Origin: an uncultured Saprospiraceae bacterium
GTDB taxonomy: Bacteria; Bacteroidota; Bacteroidia; Chitinophagales; Saprospiraceae
Direction of reading: 5' to 3'
NCBI GenBank assembly: GCA_937921595.1
Contig: CAKZTD010000063.1
Span: forward strand, 1 to 37,747
Length of the DNA stretch: 37,747 nucleotides
The number at the start of each line of letters is the position of its first letter. Within the stretch, counting starts at the first letter, position 1. Of this stretch, positions 16,601-23,830 are shown piece by piece. Made by a program: the position numbers and the translations under genes. The notes beneath the pieces are model-generated. The model made no database searches. It saw only the letters and a list, made by a program, of their open reading frames with translations, and was not told the DNA's origin.

Positions 16601-18085
16601 CCTGAATTACCAATTACGGCAATTCCTGATGATTCACCTTATTGTCCTGGTGAGATCGTTACTTTGGTCTCCCCTACTTTCGAGCCATTAGATTATCCGG
16701 ATATCACACACATTTGGAGTCCAGGATTAGGTGCAGAATCTGCTTTAGAAAATTTAAACCTTGTTATTTCAACAGTAGAAACAACAACATATGTTAGAAC
16801 AACAGTCAATAATGCTTGTTCGCAAACAGATGAAATATTGATTGAAGTTGTTGATGCTGGCGCTATCGATTTATCATGGACAGATACCACTATTTGTCAA
16901 GGTGATCCACTAATGAATGAAGTGTTTAATGGAACAGACCCAGTATGGTCACCTGATTTAGCAATATCTTGTACAGAGTGTGCAGAAATAACAATTACAG
17001 CAAGAGACACGATCGTTTATCAGATTGAAGTAAACATTCAGGGATGTCCTATCACTGCAGATGTACGAGTCAATGTCATTCCAGATGCAACAGGAAATAT
17101 TACAGAAGATACTGAAATATGCGTTGGTGAATCAGTCATTCTAAACGATGCTTCTGAAGGTGTAGCAGGTACGGTCTATAGCTGGACAGCTAGCCCAGCC
17201 GATGCTACTTTAGATCCAAATGCACCAGAGCCTTTGGTAACTCCTACTCAAACAACTACCTATACATTAGTAGCGACCAATTCTTTTTGTGATCCTTATA
17301 CTGCTGAAGTAACGATCACCGTAATTGAAAATCCAGTAATTTCTTTTGACCCAGATATTACGATTTGTCAAGGAGAGGAAATCACTTTGAATGGTTATAG
17401 TACTGAAGAAGGAGGAACATTTACATGGAACGGCCCTGGTGGTGTAGACAATCAAATTGGAAGTTCAATCAACGTTACTCCAAGTGATACAGCAAGTTAT
17501 AATGTTGTTTATACTGACGGATGTGGAAACTTTGCAGAAGCTGATATTCTAGTAAATGTGATCCAAGGTGTAACAATAGACATCATCGTTAACCCTGATA
17601 CAACCAGTTTCCCAGAAGGACAAATTATTGACCTGACTGCGGTGCCTGATCCTTCATTAATTGGGGCTGTATACAATTGGAATACAGGAGCAACAGGGCA
17701 GATGATTACGGATACGATTACTGTAACTCCTAATGTTACTTATGTCGTTACTGTAACTTCTCAATCAGGTTGTGAGTTTATTGACTCCATAACTTTTGAT
17801 GTAACCGCTGCATTACACCAAATGCCAAATGCCTTTACTCCAAATAATGATGGAATAAGTGATTTCTTCAATGTAGTATATCGTGGAAGTTTTGAAATCG
17901 TTGAATTCAAAATATACAGCAGATGGGGTAAATTGGTTTATGACAATCAGACACCTGATACAGGATGGGATGGAAGAAGTGGAGATAAAGATATGCCTTC
18001 AGATGTATACATCTATACGGTTGTTCTCAGACGGCCTTCTGGTGAAGAGATAAAAGAAAAAGGTGATATAACCTTAATTCGTTAA
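13646..18085 (+). CDS. Giant T9SS type B surface protein with choice-of-anchor L, CUB-like and Ig-like modules
   Basis: Secreted protein of 1479 residues from the ATG at 13646 (a TTG three codons earlier is open but less likely). A signal peptide ends at SVFA-QPA. The order seen is: an N-terminal beta domain rich in aspartate (about 20-180), a CUB-like domain (about 185-305), a choice-of-anchor L domain (about 315-550; EYVFASEEYPEFVGGGVNDVF), a Calx-beta-like domain (about 555-665), then about nine Ig/PKD-like repeats of 75-90 residues, each starting C-x-G-x-x-V/I-x-L (about 670-1385). The end (about 1390-1479) is the gliding-motility C-terminal type B sorting domain, with FTPNNDGISDFF, YSRWGKLVY and GWDG. 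It should be exported by T9SS and sit on or leave the cell surface. Adhesion is the probable job; no enzyme is visible. Confidence 0.9.
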   Translation: MKKLFTFLFLLSTLSVFAQPANDDCPGIIDLGVVPFCPDNQFFTNEDATATDIGNDNIPGPGACGNNDITFVGNDVWFQFTSSDTITDYTITVTGMDDGMGSTAMTNPQIMIYRGAVCGFDELALLACGAADDGEFIVELDVLDLDPNEVYYIRINDFSSTGTPNWGSFLLCIDEIDPINTVDQGGSNACTGELYDTGGPDGDYMGNENNSFSICPPFGQNACVTFTLEYYNLESFNDQMVFYDGPDTNSPIISTINGGGNGTSYGGVCFTAQATSGCLTVEFISDGTTEFEGFAGTWECSAVACDPLDGLSVDNDVSDQDIIDNVSTPQTLVTIDTIICANGAYGTFATAGDNNELGLEKGLILTSGSVLNALGPNNQGGLGINNGFAGDADLDALGTGINSFDACIVELDVFVATDELVFEYVFASEEYPEFVGGGVNDVFALLISGPGIIGEVDLNGQENMATIPGTNTEVSIDNVNDGNNWEYYRDNENGVNLQYDGMTSDFLGIKKSLTARATVIPCNTYHLKLAIADRGDGIFDSGVFISEIRGGTPDLSVNFASGVDYLVEDCTGTNDELLITLSNALPDSATYNVVISGTAERDVDYTLTIPDSVIIAPGQTQLSFPIVPLSDGLIEGTETIIIQLTSNFGCGDIELTEITVEITDAPIVDIFTGIDTAFICSNECLVMEVDGAVDYFWEPAGIVDDPFSTNPEACPTTSQFLYVTGSISNLPGCSDRDTIWLEVVDPVLDIVALSTVDLCEGSSVQLQAVNNVGNTNLEWTPGDGLDATDQEIVTATPEAGTFTYTATVTIAGCSASDDITVTVDPFDFPELTTTDTLICQGQSVVLAENIPFTTTTYEWTPDTELEPGNDVSNPTATPQDNTTYTLLATSASGFCSETATVDIQVLPAEINIMPEDTVYICKGEIATLTATTTTGMIQWSPEEGLDDPTSLVVNVDIEESQWYFAEMSVGVCTVFDSVFVRVDSIPELPITAIPDDSPYCPGEIVTLVSPTFEPLDYPDITHIWSPGLGAESALENLNLVISTVETTTYVRTTVNNACSQTDEILIEVVDAGAIDLSWTDTTICQGDPLMNEVFNGTDPVWSPDLAISCTECAEITITARDTIVYQIEVNIQGCPITADVRVNVIPDATGNITEDTEICVGESVILNDASEGVAGTVYSWTASPADATLDPNAPEPLVTPTQTTTYTLVATNSFCDPYTAEVTITVIENPVISFDPDITICQGEEITLNGYSTEEGGTFTWNGPGGVDNQIGSSINVTPSDTASYNVVYTDGCGNFAEADILVNVIQGVTIDIIVNPDTTSFPEGQIIDLTAVPDPSLIGAVYNWNTGATGQMITDTITVTPNVTYVVTVTSQSGCEFIDSITFDVTAALHQMPNAFTPNNDGISDFFNVVYRGSFEIVEFKIYSRWGKLVYDNQTPDTGWDGRSGDKDMPSDVYIYTVVLRRPSGEEIKEKGDITLIR

Positions 18086-18107
18086 GCAATCACATTTTGA
18101 TATAAAT

Positions 18108-18147
18108 AAAGAGGCGATAATTAATTTTATCGCCTCTTTGTTTTTTG
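18108..18147 (+). terminator. Rho-independent terminator of the giant surface protein gene
   Basis: The 13-bp perfect stem AAAGAGGCGATAA / TTATCGCCTCTTT (18108-18120 and 18127-18139) with a six-base loop is followed by GTTTTTTG. It lies 22 bp after the stop. Confidence 0.9.
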
Positions 18148-18237
18148 TAAAGTCTTCAAAGACTTTTAACTATAAAATCAATCGATTTTGAATTGATCCA
18201 AAAATTTCTTTATTTTTAGAAAAAAATAACGTTCTTA

Positions 18238-18331
18238 GACAAATCCTGTGGACAAGCCGTAAATAAGATCAAAAGCGACTGTAAGAAGCGTTGATATTGT
18301 TTACGGCTTGTCTTCAAACACAGGGATTGTC
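18238..18331 (+). ncRNA. Large hairpin in the leader of the beta-barrel gene
   Basis: Bases 18238-18263 pair with 18300-18331. The inner stem is ACAAGCCGTAAA against TTTACGGCTTGT, and the outer stem GACAA-CCTGTG pairs with CACAGG-TTGTC. The two are separated by a six-base bulge (TTTGAA side) and one or two mismatches. The loop of about 36 bases holds a repeated AAGCG word. It ends 20 bp before the ATG at 18352. It could be a structured 5' leader, an attenuator, or a palindromic repeat. No known riboswitch was recognised. Confidence 0.5.
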
Positions 18332-18351
18332 AAGAATCAAAAATAATCGCC

Positions 18352-19080
18352 ATGTACAAAGTATTATTTAGTTTACTATTCGCTTTATGCTTCTCATTCT
18401 CTTTATTCGCCCAACAACCTGCTGATCATGTCAATCGTGGTGCACTAGGTTTTGTAAAGATAGGCCTAGGCTTTGGTGCTCCTGGCGACCTGAATGATGA
18501 CCTGAGTACTTCTTTTGGTCAAAGTGCTTCTATTTCGGGGACTTCCATTCAATTAGGTGCAGGTGGCTTTTTACTTCTTACAAAAAGAGTACTTATCGGA
18601 GCTGAAGGCTTCGGTTTATTCCATTCCACTGAGGAAGTGGGGCCTTACTCTGCTAGACTTACTGGTGGTGGTGGTGAATTAAAATTAGGCATTGCACTTT
18701 TAAATAACAATAAATTTCTTGGATTCCCATACCTCGGTATAGGTTATGGAAGTAATCGAGTTGAAATCCAAAACGATGATCCGTCTTCCATACTTTTTGG
18801 AGAAACTAAGGTACCTGAATATTTCGAAGAAAGACTCAGAGCCAAATACCCTATCCTTGATTTAGGAATTTCAATTTTTAAAATCCCTGCTCCAGATACA
18901 GATGGAATTAGCATTGGAGGTCATTTAGGTTTCCGTACTGCATTAGGTAAGGATACTTGGCAAATGGATAATGATGATGATGTTATTGGTGCTAATGACA
19001 TGGGACTTTCTACTTTTTATATCAAGCTGTCTATAGGTGGTGGTGGATTTTTCCATAAAAGAAAAAAGGATAATCCGTAG
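18352..19080 (+). CDS. Outer-membrane beta-barrel protein (unknown)
   Basis: A 242-residue exported protein. The signal peptide is MYKVLFSLLFALCFSFSLFA-QQP. The mature part is built of alternating glycine-rich amphipathic strands (GFVKIGLGFGAPGD, SIQLGAGGFLLLTKRVLIGAEGFGLF, GGELKLGIALL, FYIKLSIGGGGFF) with polar loops, the usual pattern of small outer-membrane barrels in this phylum. The last residues KKDNP do not end with an aromatic, unlike classical barrels, so a final strand may end at FFHKRKK or the protein may be a lipocalin-like barrel. A large leader hairpin precedes it. Its function is not recognised. Confidence 0.65.
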   Translation: MYKVLFSLLFALCFSFSLFAQQPADHVNRGALGFVKIGLGFGAPGDLNDDLSTSFGQSASISGTSIQLGAGGFLLLTKRVLIGAEGFGLFHSTEEVGPYSARLTGGGGELKLGIALLNNNKFLGFPYLGIGYGSNRVEIQNDDPSSILFGETKVPEYFEERLRAKYPILDLGISIFKIPAPDTDGISIGGHLGFRTALGKDTWQMDNDDDVIGANDMGLSTFYIKLSIGGGGFFHKRKKDNP

Positions 19081-19250
19081 AGTGAGTTGTGAGGACTGAA
19101 TTATGAAATAAGTGTTATTACAAACTACTCTACATTTTTAAAAACCAATTAAAGAATGAGCGAATGAGTAAATATATAAATGAGTGAATCCCCTCTTAGA
19201 TGTAAAAAACTTAAGCTTTGAGCTTCCCTAACATTCACTTATTTAGTTAT
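19081..19250. repeat. Dispersed palindromic intergenic repeat, degenerate copy 3
   Basis: Starting right after the stop, the words AGTGAG, AATGAGCGAATGAGT and AAATGAGTGAAT recur. The arms 19178-19189 and 19233-19244 pair at 11 of 12 positions. CCCCTC and CTTCCCT remain where the GGGG/CCCC core stands in copies 1 and 2. The inside is much shorter than in those copies, so this is either a deleted relative or a separate element of the same word family. Confidence 0.5.
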
Positions 19251-19326
19251 TTGGACAAAGAACATTGAGTAAAACACTAAAAATAAAAGTATAGCAGATA
19301 AGTGTATCCTAATTAAATGTCTAATT

Positions 19327-19821
19327 TTGAAGAACGCTGATTATAAAAATCCAATTTATTTAGAAGCATTGGCTTGGTGTTTTCTGATAGCGCTCATCTT
19401 ACTTCCTATTTTTTATTATAACCAATTACCAGAACAGATTCCAAGTCATTTCAATGCAAAAGGAGAAGTTGATGATTATAAGAGTAAAGGATTCGTTTGG
19501 GTGCTTCCTATTATTGGAATAGCAATATTCGCCTTGCTTCATTTTTTAAGTAAAGACAAAAATTTAAAAATAAATGGCCCTACAAGTAATTCTCCAGAAG
19601 AATTAGATTATCAACGATTGGTCGGAAGAAAATTATTGAATGCATTAAAAATTATTCTTCCAGCATCTTTCCTTTATATAAATTATAAAACAATCCTTAT
19701 AGGACTTGGAAAAGCAAATGGACTAGGTCCTTATTTCCTGTATATCTTTTTGATCACTATTTTTGGAGTCATCGGATATCACATACTTCAAATGTATAAT
19801 TATGAAGTTGTTCAAAAATGA
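19327..19821 (+). CDS. DUF1648-domain membrane protein
   Basis: A 164-residue membrane protein with four hydrophobic helices (about 13-29, 55-71, 104-122, 130-153). The DUF1648 motif, an extracytoplasmic loop reading LPEQIPSHFNAKGEVDDYKSK (about 33-53), is clear; it is shared with SdpI-type immunity proteins, but here no toxin gene is near. The only in-frame start is TTG at 19327. An ATG at 19317 opens a seven-codon frame that overlaps it in another frame, so the real start is uncertain. It may have a role in peptidoglycan or membrane stress, which is inferred from the family only. Confidence 0.75.
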   Translation: MKNADYKNPIYLEALAWCFLIALILLPIFYYNQLPEQIPSHFNAKGEVDDYKSKGFVWVLPIIGIAIFALLHFLSKDKNLKINGPTSNSPEELDYQRLVGRKLLNALKIILPASFLYINYKTILIGLGKANGLGPYFLYIFLITIFGVIGYHILQMYNYEVVQK

Positions 19822-19830
19822 ATTGATTAT

Positions 19831-19939
19831 TTAGTTGCAAGTCATTGATTTCTATTTACTTCAGCTATTTTAATTTCTGTAGCTACGGCTACACAAAATA
19901 AAATAAGCTACGTTCTAAAAACCAAGCACTTACAACTAA
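19831..19939. repeat. Long imperfect palindrome (109 bp)
   Basis: The whole stretch folds on itself around TACG at 19884-19887. The inner stem is TGTAGC/GCTACA. Beyond a middle part with small indels (AGCT-ATTTTA against TAAAATAAGCT), the outer ends TTAGTTGCAAGT (19831-) and ACTTACAACTAA (-19939) pair at 11 of 12. Roughly three quarters of positions match between halves. It fills the spacer between the DUF1648 gene and the next lipoprotein gene. Confidence 0.6.
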
Positions 19940-19974
19940 TTTCAGAACACATTCTTGAAAAACTTCTATAAAAA

Positions 19975-20538
19975 GTGAGCAAAAACATCCTCTTCCTTTT
20001 ACTTTTAATTTTCTTTAGTTGTCAAACGACAGAACAAAACAATGACTCAACTGATTCTGAATTTCAATTTTTAAAAACAGACACCGACAAGAGAAACTAT
20101 CTAGAAGAAATTTTCAAAACAGATCAAAGTTCCCGTCAAGGGCAAGGCTCGGAGATTCAACAAATCTATGGAAAAACATCACCTGAGTATCAAAAATTTA
20201 TTAAAAACTCTGATCGTATCGATTCGCTTAATCTAGTTAAAGTCGAGTCTTACGTTAAACACTTTGGTTATCCTAATCCTAAAAGACTTGGAGAAATTGC
20301 TGCTCAAACACCTTGGGTTGTTATCCATCATGCCCGCAATTATGAAGACAGGCTTAGAAATTTTAAAAGTCTCCAGAAAGCTTATCAAAATGGTCATATT
20401 GACAGTGGAGCTTTTTCTTTATTCCTTGAAAGAATGTATAATTATAAATTTCGCCAACGATATATTATCGAAGGAAAATACAATCCGCAAAATCAAATTG
20501 ATTCCTTGATTAAATTGCTGGAACTGAATGAAAAATAA
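19975..20538 (+). CDS. Lipoprotein with DUF6624-like domain
   Basis: A 187-residue lipoprotein starting at GTG; the signal is ILFLLLLIFFSC with the lipidated cysteine at residue 16. The mature part contains VESYVKHFGYPNPKRLGEIAAQTPWVVIHHARN and FSLFLERMYNYKFRQRYIIEG. The sequence G-x-P...G...A...W-V/L-x-x-x-H-A and the later F/Y-L-x-x-R-M resemble the DUF6624 pattern, although I am not certain. These domains are widespread and functionally unknown. The nearest neighbours are also small envelope proteins. Confidence 0.6.
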   Translation: MSKNILFLLLLIFFSCQTTEQNNDSTDSEFQFLKTDTDKRNYLEEIFKTDQSSRQGQGSEIQQIYGKTSPEYQKFIKNSDRIDSLNLVKVESYVKHFGYPNPKRLGEIAAQTPWVVIHHARNYEDRLRNFKSLQKAYQNGHIDSGAFSLFLERMYNYKFRQRYIIEGKYNPQNQIDSLIKLLELNEK

Positions 20539-20806
20539 GTTTACCTATCAGCAGAAACCTTCCCCTCTTTACCACATCTTTAAATCCATATCCTTCTCGT
20601 ACAAGCTAAATGATCGCTACGCTTGTGATAGGCTTCGGCCATGTGATCCGCTGCGTCTGTGAGGTCATCAAACTATTGCAACCTCTTGATTAAAAAACTT
20701 CTTGTCATCGCAATTCTCCTCCCCTTCTCTTTAATAATATCTGATTATTTTTTTTTACATTGTAAAAGCAAACCACTTAAAAACTAGAACAAACAAAACA
20801 TTCGCT
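20539..20806. other. Intergenic spacer with imperfect direct repeat and hairpin
   Basis: Most of the 268 bp is AT-rich, but 20601-20675 is clearly richer in G+C. Two copies of a 21-22 bp word (20611-20632 TGATCGCTACGCTTGTGATAGG; 20644-20664 TGATCCGCTGCGTCTGTGAGG) lie 33 bp apart. ACAAGC (20601-20606) can pair with GCTTGT (20621-20626). Reading the minus strand gives about 30 open codons, with no start or family seen. It may be a repeat remnant or small RNA. Confidence 0.4.
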
Positions 20807-22048
20807 ATGGAAAATAAATGGCCCATACTTAAAAAGATAGGATTGCTTATACTGTTCATCTATTTCTTTCTATACACTAATGCTTCTCAATTTATCCTTT
20901 CCGATTTGATAGAACCCCTCTGGCAAAAGATTGTTCCATGGTTTGCAGACCTTGTAGGACATACAACACCGATTACTATTTTTGCAAACGGAAGTGGAGA
21001 CACCACTTATAATTATTATCAGGTTTTATTCTTTGGAGTAGTCGCAATTATTCTAGGAATCGTGATTAGTCTATTGGATCATAAACGAAATAATTACAGC
21101 AAACTTTTATCCTGGCTTACCGTTTTATTACGATATTACTTAGCAGCACAAATGATCAGTTATGGATTGGCTAAATTATATTACATGCAATTTAGTTACC
21201 CATCTCCGGCGAGGTTTGATCAAGAGTTAGGTGATTTTTCTCCGATGGGATTATTGTGGACTTTCATGGGTTACTCAAAAGGTTACACGATGTTTACAGG
21301 CGCACTAGAGTTCATTGGCGGCATTCTCCTACTCACACGTAGAACGACGATGCTAGGTGCTTTAACGACCTTTGGAGTCATGCTCAATGTGATGATGTTA
21401 AACTATTGCTACGATGTGCCAGTAAAATTACTTTCAACACATATGGTCGTCATGAGTTTGTTTCTAATTGCTTTAGATGGAAAGCGGATTTTCAGATTTT
21501 TTATTTCCAATCAACAAGTCCAACCTTATATTTTTCAAAGTATTGTCCCTCAGAAATATGAAAAAGTAAAAAACATCATCAAGTGGATACTATTGATCGC
21601 ATACCTTGGCTTCTCTTTTTATCAAATGAATCAAATGGGAAAAATGTATGGACCAAATGCCCCCAAGCCTTTGTTTTATGGTAAGTATGCCGTCGAATCT
21701 TTTTACAATTACGATGATAGCCTACAAATAAAAGCCGCTCCGGATTCAATTCGATGGAAAGCGTTTTATCAAAGTTGGGAAGGTTACGCTTCTGTCTTAA
21801 AAGCAGATGATAAAAAAGTGCATTTCAAATTCAATCCTGATAGCACACAGACTTTAAATATTGAGATGTATAATGACTCTATTGTTCATCAATTAAAATA
21901 TGAAAAATTGGATTCCATTCGCTTTCATGTTTTTGGAACATTTCAACAAGATTCTCTGGATATGATTTTTAGAAAAGAAGACATTAGTAAAAGACAATTA
22001 GCTAAACGTGGTTTTCATTGGATCAGTGAATATCCTTTTAACCGGTAA
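20807..22048 (+). CDS. DoxX-like membrane protein
   Basis: A 413-residue protein. The first 260 residues hold about seven membrane helices, including VLLRYYLAAQMISYGLAKLYYMQF, GYTMFTGALEFIGGILLLTRRTTMLGALTTFGVMLNVMMLNYCYDVPVK and LLSTHMVVMSLFLIALDG, as in DoxX/DoxD-like proteins. After a last helix at about 262-277 the rest (about 280-413) is a soluble domain of beta character. The N-terminal extension contains a loop with a GSGDTTYNYYQV segment. Function is not established for such fusions. It is followed after 11 bp by another membrane protein gene, a probable operon. Confidence 0.75.
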   Translation: MENKWPILKKIGLLILFIYFFLYTNASQFILSDLIEPLWQKIVPWFADLVGHTTPITIFANGSGDTTYNYYQVLFFGVVAIILGIVISLLDHKRNNYSKLLSWLTVLLRYYLAAQMISYGLAKLYYMQFSYPSPARFDQELGDFSPMGLLWTFMGYSKGYTMFTGALEFIGGILLLTRRTTMLGALTTFGVMLNVMMLNYCYDVPVKLLSTHMVVMSLFLIALDGKRIFRFFISNQQVQPYIFQSIVPQKYEKVKNIIKWILLIAYLGFSFYQMNQMGKMYGPNAPKPLFYGKYAVESFYNYDDSLQIKAAPDSIRWKAFYQSWEGYASVLKADDKKVHFKFNPDSTQTLNIEMYNDSIVHQLKYEKLDSIRFHVFGTFQQDSLDMIFRKEDISKRQLAKRGFHWISEYPFNR

Positions 22049-22059
22049 TTTTAAACGTT

Positions 22060-22608
22060 ATGAAAAAACAAATCAAAAGTCTGGTTAAAGAAATGATTCC
22101 TGTGACTCTAGGAATCCTCATCGCTTTATTGCTCAACAACTGGAAAGAGCAATACGATGATAAAAAATTTATAGACAAAGTCTTATCATCCGTAACAAAG
22201 GAACTCAATGAAAATAAACTGGCTTTAGATTCCTCTATTATCGATCATGTAAAACTTAGAGATACCATCAATTTTTATTTAGAAGATGATGATGTTCCTA
22301 TAAGTCAGATCATTAGCAAGGTAAAGGGATTTGGTGCATCAAGCATAAAAACAGCTTCCTGGAAAGCTTTTTTAAATCAAAAAATTGAATTAGTCGATTA
22401 CGAGATTATCTCTGCTTTGTCAGATATCGAAGAAGATAAAGATCATATGAAAATTTCTATCACTAAAATCATGGATTTTCTCTATGAAAACATGCATGAA
22501 TCTGGTTATCAAAACAAACAGCTTTTCCAAATTGCAGTAAATGATTTTATTTTTGTTGAAAACGAATTACTAAAAGGTCATAACAAGTATCTCCAGTTGG
22601 TCCACTAA
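22060..22608 (+). CDS. DUF6090-like single-pass membrane protein
   Basis: A 182-residue protein: a short basic N-terminus, one helix EMIPVTLGILIALLLNNWKEQY (about 11-32), then a largely helical domain. The E-x-x-x-V-x-x-G-I-L-I-A-L-x-x-N-N-W stretch is the hallmark of DUF6090 proteins, which are common in Bacteroidota and have unknown function. The soluble part has two helical hairpins (SSVTKELNENKLALDSSIIDH; FLNQKIELVDYEIISALSDIEEDKDH). It lies 11 bp behind the DoxX-like gene and 54 bp before the P-loop gene. Confidence 0.65.
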   Translation: MKKQIKSLVKEMIPVTLGILIALLLNNWKEQYDDKKFIDKVLSSVTKELNENKLALDSSIIDHVKLRDTINFYLEDDDVPISQIISKVKGFGASSIKTASWKAFLNQKIELVDYEIISALSDIEEDKDHMKISITKIMDFLYENMHESGYQNKQLFQIAVNDFIFVENELLKGHNKYLQLVH

Positions 22609-22662
22609 TTTGGAGTAAAGAACTTGCACATGGAGTAAATTCATAGACTAAATTCCAAGCAC

Positions 22663-23169
22663 ATGAAGAGAATAATGATCATTGGTCCTTGCGGAGCAGG
22701 CAAATCAACACTTGCTCGCAAACTTCATCAGTTAACTGGTTTGGAACTACTTCCTTTAGATCAACATTATTTTAAACCGAACTGGGTAGAAACTCCTCCT
22801 GAAGAATGGGCCATAAAAGTAAAAGCATTAGCAGATCGTCCCTCCTGGATTATCGATGGAAATTATGGAGGTACAATGGACATCAGATTACAACGAGCAG
22901 ACACGGTAATCTTCTTAGATTATTCTACTCCGAAATGCTTGTTCAGAGTCTTGAAACGTACGACATTGTTTTATAATAAAAAGCGACCAGACATGGCCGA
23001 AGGATGTAAAGAGCGATTTAGTCTTAGTTTTTTACATTATGTTTTAATGTTTCGAACCATCAAGAGACCTGGAATCCTAAAGAGACTACAGCAGATAAGT
23101 AAACCTATTCGGGTTTTAATTTTTGAAAATGACAATCAGGTGGATCACTACCTCTCTACTATTGACTAA
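22663..23169 (+). CDS. P-loop kinase-like protein of the FlaR (DNA topology modulation) family
   Basis: A cytoplasmic nucleotide-binding protein of 168 residues. Walker A GPCGAGKST (8-16) is followed by LHQLTGLELLPLDQHYFKPNWVETP, the acidic segment WIIDGNYGGTMDIRLQRADTVIFLDY, and an arginine-rich lid-like region (RPDMAEGCKERF). This order matches the adenylate-kinase-like FlaR family, whose name derives from DNA topology phenotypes while the true substrate is uncertain. The full length is present. It may be transcribed with the two membrane protein genes in front. Confidence 0.82.
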   Translation: MKRIMIIGPCGAGKSTLARKLHQLTGLELLPLDQHYFKPNWVETPPEEWAIKVKALADRPSWIIDGNYGGTMDIRLQRADTVIFLDYSTPKCLFRVLKRTTLFYNKKRPDMAEGCKERFSLSFLHYVLMFRTIKRPGILKRLQQISKPIRVLIFENDNQVDHYLSTID

Positions 23170-23250
23170 CCCCTAGTAAACAATAATCTTCCGACCTGCT
23201 ACTGACTCCTAAGTACCTGTTTAAAATCAAAGCCTTCCACAAAAAATAAA

Positions 23251-23282
23251 AGCTCCGGGTTTTCCGGAGCTCCTATTTTTTC
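23251..23282. terminator. Two-way rho-independent terminator
   Basis: AGCTCCGG / CCGGAGCT pair (23251-23258, 23264-23271) around a GTTTT loop. On the plus strand TCCTATTTTTTC follows. On the minus strand the stem is followed by TTTTATTTTTT. It sits between the convergent P-loop gene and the histone-like gene and can serve both. Confidence 0.85.
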
Positions 23283-23302
23283 TATTCAGTATTATTCTAC
23301 AA

Positions 23303-23830
23303 CTATTTTTTACTACGAGTAGTTTTTTTAGCTGTTGTTTTACGTGTAGTAGCTTTTTTAGCCGTAGTCTTTTTTGCTACTGCTTTTTTAGCTGTGGTCT
23401 TCTTCTTAGCTGCTGGTTTTGCAGTAGCTTTTTTAGCTGTAGTTTTTTTAGCTACTGCTTTTTTAGCTGCTGGCTTACGCGTAGTAGCTTTTTTAGCTGT
23501 AGTCTTTTTTGCTACTGCTTTCTTAGCTGCTGGCTTACGCGTAGTAGCTTTTTTAGCTGTAGTCTTTTTTGCTACTGCTTTCTTAGCAGTTGCTTTTTTG
23601 GCAGTAGTTTTTTTAGCTACAGCTTTCTTAGCAGCAGGTTTAGCAGATGCTTTTTTAGCAGTAGTCTTTTTAGCTACAGCTTTTTTCTTAGCAGCTGGTT
23701 TAGCTGCTGCTTTTTTAGCAGTTGCTTTTTTAGCAGCAGGTTTACGAGTAGTCGCTTTTTTAGCAGTAGCTTTTTTAGCTACAGATTTTTTAGCGGTAGC
23801 ACGCTTCTTGGTTGCTTTTTTAACAGCCAT
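23303..23830 (-). CDS. Histone H1-like Ala/Lys-repeat nucleoid protein
   Basis: A 175-residue protein made almost only of A, K, T, P, R, V and S in repeats of [18 protein letters not shown] and RKPAAKK. There is no hydrophobic core and no signal. Such low-complexity basic tails bind DNA without sequence preference (Hc1-like and eukaryotic H1 C-terminal tail-like). Here the whole protein is tail, and no globular domain is present. It probably compacts or masks DNA; the length is likely variable between strains because the coding DNA itself is tandemly repeated. The next upstream DNA is a long AT-rich gene-free tract. The opposite strand is open for most of its length only because of the repeats. 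Confidence 0.9.
   Translation of the reverse strand: MAVKKATKKRATAKKSVAKKATAKKATTRKPAAKKATAKKAAAKPAAKKKAVAKKTTAKKASAKPAAKKAVAKKTTAKKATAKKAVAKKTTAKKATTRKPAAKKAVAKKTTAKKATTRKPAAKKAVAKKTTAKKATAKPAAKKKTTAKKAVAKKTTAKKATTRKTTAKKTTRSKK
23461..23580. repeat. 60-bp tandem duplication inside the histone-like gene
   Basis: Bases 23461-23520 and 23521-23580 are identical except for position 23462/23522 (T against C). They encode the same 20 residues (TTRKPAAKK...KKAVAKK). Earlier and later segments are diverged versions of the same unit. Recent duplication is the simple explanation. Confidence 0.9.

Noticed and set aside
19327-19821. SdpI-type immunity protein
   Set aside because: Only the DUF1648 part is present; no SdpC-like toxin gene or SdpR regulator is nearby.
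20580-20680. Short minus-strand frame (about 30 codons, containing DDLTDAADHMAEAYHKRSDH)
   Set aside because: It has no start codon with a ribosome site, is bounded by stops, and arises over a direct repeat.
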